Part shown: piece after piece, positions 52,449 through 53,847 of the stretch | Layout: each line of letters begins with the position of its first letter | Position numbering within the stretch: position 1 is the stretch's first letter | Assembly: GCA_017959225.1 (NCBI GenBank) | Contig: JAGDBD010000050.1 | Location: forward strand, 1 to 53,847 | From: Fibrobacter sp. | GTDB lineage: Bacteria > Fibrobacterota > Fibrobacteria > Fibrobacterales > Fibrobacteraceae | DNA length: 53,847 nt | Direction: 5' to 3' | The notes under the pieces: model-generated | The model's input: only the letters and a program-made list of their open reading frames with translations | The model's database searches: none | Told to the model about the DNA's origin: nothing | Made by a program: the position numbers and the translations under genes

Positions 52449-53847
52449 TTAGAAGCTGAACACGGTTTCAAGACCGAAACGGAGAGCGGTGTCGTCGTCG
52501 TTGTCCTGCATGGCGATGTCAACCATGCCGAATGCAGTGAGGTCGAGGTGTTCGATTGGGCTGATGTAGATACGGCCGCCGACGTCGAGCGTTGCTTCTT
52601 CGTCGTTGTCGCTATCAAGAGTGTTCGTGTGGTATTCCACCGGGATACCGATCTTGATGAATTCGGCGAACTTGAATGCCGGTTCGGCATAGAGGAAGAA
52701 GTATTCCGGAATTTCGAAATTATCGCCGTCGTTACGGCTATATTCATGGATGGGTTGGCCTTCGATTTCGTTGAAGTCATTTTCGCCAATGAAAGCGTAG
52801 AAGGCGGTGGTCTTGATGTTGAACATACCGAGTTCGAAGGTCGGTTCAACAAGGATCGTGTGAGCCGTAGAGGTCAAGTCGACACCCTTCACGACGTTTT
52901 CGTCGTCAGCGATGTAGTCAGCATGGAAACCGTAAACGGCACGGAAACCGAAACCGCCAACGTTCAAACCGGCGTCAACACCTGCATGGAGTTCGTTGTG
53001 ACGCTTGGTCTGGAAGCTCTTGTAGTTAGCATACGGACGGAGGTGCTGGCCTGCGTAGTCGAATTCGTAAGCGGCATGGATGCTGTAGTTCTTGCCGGAT
53101 TCTTCTTCGCAGAAGAATGTGTTGTCTTCTTTGTCCGCGACAGTGCACACTTCACGGGTGTCGTTACCGCCACGGCCAAAGCCCAAACCGAGCTGGAGGC
53201 CGGCGAGGTCGATTTCGAGACCGCGGATATCGCGTTCAGACAGACCTGCTGCGTTATCAGCCGGATCATCGTAACCGTAGTAAGCGACGAATGCGCCTTC
53301 CGAGAAGGTGAGATCGCCGAGCTTCACAGCAAAGAAGTCGAGCGGCTTGTACTGGATGTATGCGCCGTTATAAATGGCGGTCGGGGAGGTGGTTTCACCG
53401 TCAGCTTCAAGACCGACATAGGCAGACCACTTGTCGTTGAACTTCACATCCACGTTCAAGTCGAAGGTGGAAGCGTAGCTGTGTTCGAGATCGCCGTCTT
53501 TGAAAACGTCGCCCGTGTAAATGTCGAATTCAGCTTCGCCGGAGAACTTGACTTCCAAGTTGGCTGCGGAAGTCGCTTCTCTCAAGCTTGCCTTGAGGAC
53601 GTCGATTGCGCTGCCAGCAGCGGCAGACACTTCACCCTTGTCTTCGGACTTGACTTCAGCGGTCTTTGCTTCTTCAGCCTTCTTTGCTTCAGCAGCCTTA
53701 GCTTCTTCAGCCTTCTTTGCTTCTTCGGCGGCCTTAGCTTCTTCAGCCTTCTTTGCTTCTTCAGCGGCCTTAGCTTCTTCAGCCTTCTTTGCTTCTTCGG
53801 CGGCCTTAGCTTCTTCTACCTTCTTTGCTTCTTCGGCGGCCTTAGCT
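52449..53847 (-). CDS. Outer-membrane barrel protein with Ala/Glu/Lys repeat stalk, N-terminus outside window
   Basis: At least 465 residues are in the window; the frame is open to the right edge, so the start and signal peptide are missing. A GTG at 53630 is internal to the frame and not the start. The N-terminal part visible is a tandem repeat of AKAAEEAKKAEE (12 residues), predicted to be a long charged helix, ending near KSEDKGEVSAAAG. The following ~390 residues alternate short aromatic/polar strands (YASTFDLNVDVKFNDKWSAYVGL and similar) and end in FSF, the C-terminal Phe typical of outer-membrane barrels inserted by BAM. It is a probable porin or adhesin of no recognised family, built on the same plan as the protein at 33623-35128. 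Confidence 0.8.
   Translation of the reverse strand, partial: AKAAEEAKKVEEAKAAEEAKKAEEAKAAEEAKKAEEAKAAEEAKKAEEAKAAEAKKAEEAKTAEVKSEDKGEVSAAAGSAIDVLKASLREATSAANLEVKFSGEAEFDIYTGDVFKDGDLEHSYASTFDLNVDVKFNDKWSAYVGLEADGETTSPTAIYNGAYIQYKPLDFFAVKLGDLTFSEGAFVAYYGYDDPADNAAGLSERDIRGLEIDLAGLQLGLGFGRGGNDTREVCTVADKEDNTFFCEEESGKNYSIHAAYEFDYAGQHLRPYANYKSFQTKRHNELHAGVDAGLNVGGFGFRAVYGFHADYIADDENVVKGVDLTSTAHTILVEPTFELGMFNIKTTAFYAFIGENDFNEIEGQPIHEYSRNDGDNFEIPEYFFLYAEPAFKFAEFIKIGIPVEYHTNTLDSDNDEEATLDVGGRIYISPIEHLDLTAFGMVDIAMQDNDDDTALRFGLETVFSF
53650..53847 (-). repeat. 36-base in-frame tandem repeat
   Basis: About five copies of a 36-base unit encoding AKAAEEAKKAEE, nearly identical at the DNA level, running out of the window. 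One copy near 53690 is shortened and the last ones are diverged. Confidence 0.85.

Noticed and set aside
52449..53630. A complete 393-residue protein starting at GTG 53630
   Set aside because: The frame continues without a stop to the window edge through the repeat region, so this GTG is internal and the gene is truncated by the window.
53650..53847. 36-base repeats at the right edge as a CRISPR array
   Set aside because: The units are contiguous with no spacers and stay in frame as AKAAEEAKKAEE inside a long coding sequence.

Overview
The window looks like a chromosomal segment of a Fibrobacter-type bacterium (phylum Fibrobacterota). The evidence is a fibro-slime domain surface protein (1921-4431), a secreted metallopeptidase-like protein with a Ser-rich linker and a type IX-like sorting tail (38741-41098), a type III glutamine synthetase, Gram-negative envelope genes (Wza-like exporter, MltD-like lipoprotein, outer-membrane barrels) and compact AT-rich promoters with TATATT-type -10 boxes. 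Base composition and codon use look even throughout. I see no rRNA, tRNA, insertion sequence, prophage, CRISPR array or integration site. No gene-free stretch exceeds 300 bases; the longest are 52187-52448 and the two of about 188 bases at 1733-1920 and 15580-15767.

Layout. 1-1061: divergent epmB (cut by the left edge) and efp, an EF-P modification enzyme and its substrate, sharing one promoter region. 1124-5855: an anchored protein of unknown function, the fibro-slime protein and a sodium:solute symporter. 5894-8738: a stand-alone AICAR transformylase, a small Smg-like protein and trmFO. 8735-13815 (minus): a polyamine ABC transporter operon potABCD ending in tgt. 13898-15579 (minus): alanine racemase followed by an orphan HsdR-N nuclease-like domain. 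15768-19101: an M29 aminopeptidase, then glutamine synthetase III behind a consensus sigma-54 promoter.

19177-27122 is an envelope block: a small membrane protein divergent from a MoxR / DUF58 / transglutaminase operon, a Wza-like export lipoprotein, a 53-residue membrane protein, an acidic 77-residue protein and a lytic transglycosylase with three LysM domains. 27193-30655: a DJ-1 family protein, citramalate synthase and histidinol dehydrogenase. 30721-35128 (minus): a SpoU methyltransferase, metG and an outer-membrane barrel with a repetitive Ala/Lys-rich stalk. 35200-38655: a PIN-like protein, gatB, a small membrane protein and hflX. 38741-43998 (minus): the secreted metallopeptidase-like protein behind a 19-bp palindrome, then an operon of thioesterase, pseudouridine synthase, Y-family polymerase and YolD-like protein. 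44160-48748: two PAS/GGDEF proteins, the second with an intact-looking EAL domain, followed by rmuC, thioredoxin, a Crp/Fnr regulator, a sugar nucleotidyltransferase and a second stalk-plus-barrel protein cut by the right edge.

The most unusual structure lies in the control regions. Many genes have a TATATT/TATCTT/TAAATT hexamer 6-9 bases before the start codon and no Shine-Dalgarno site, which predicts leaderless or nearly leaderless mRNAs. Several of these -10 boxes abut the terminator of the preceding gene, or even lie in its hairpin loop (trxA-crp junction). Two divergent gene pairs have overlapping -10 boxes on opposite strands.
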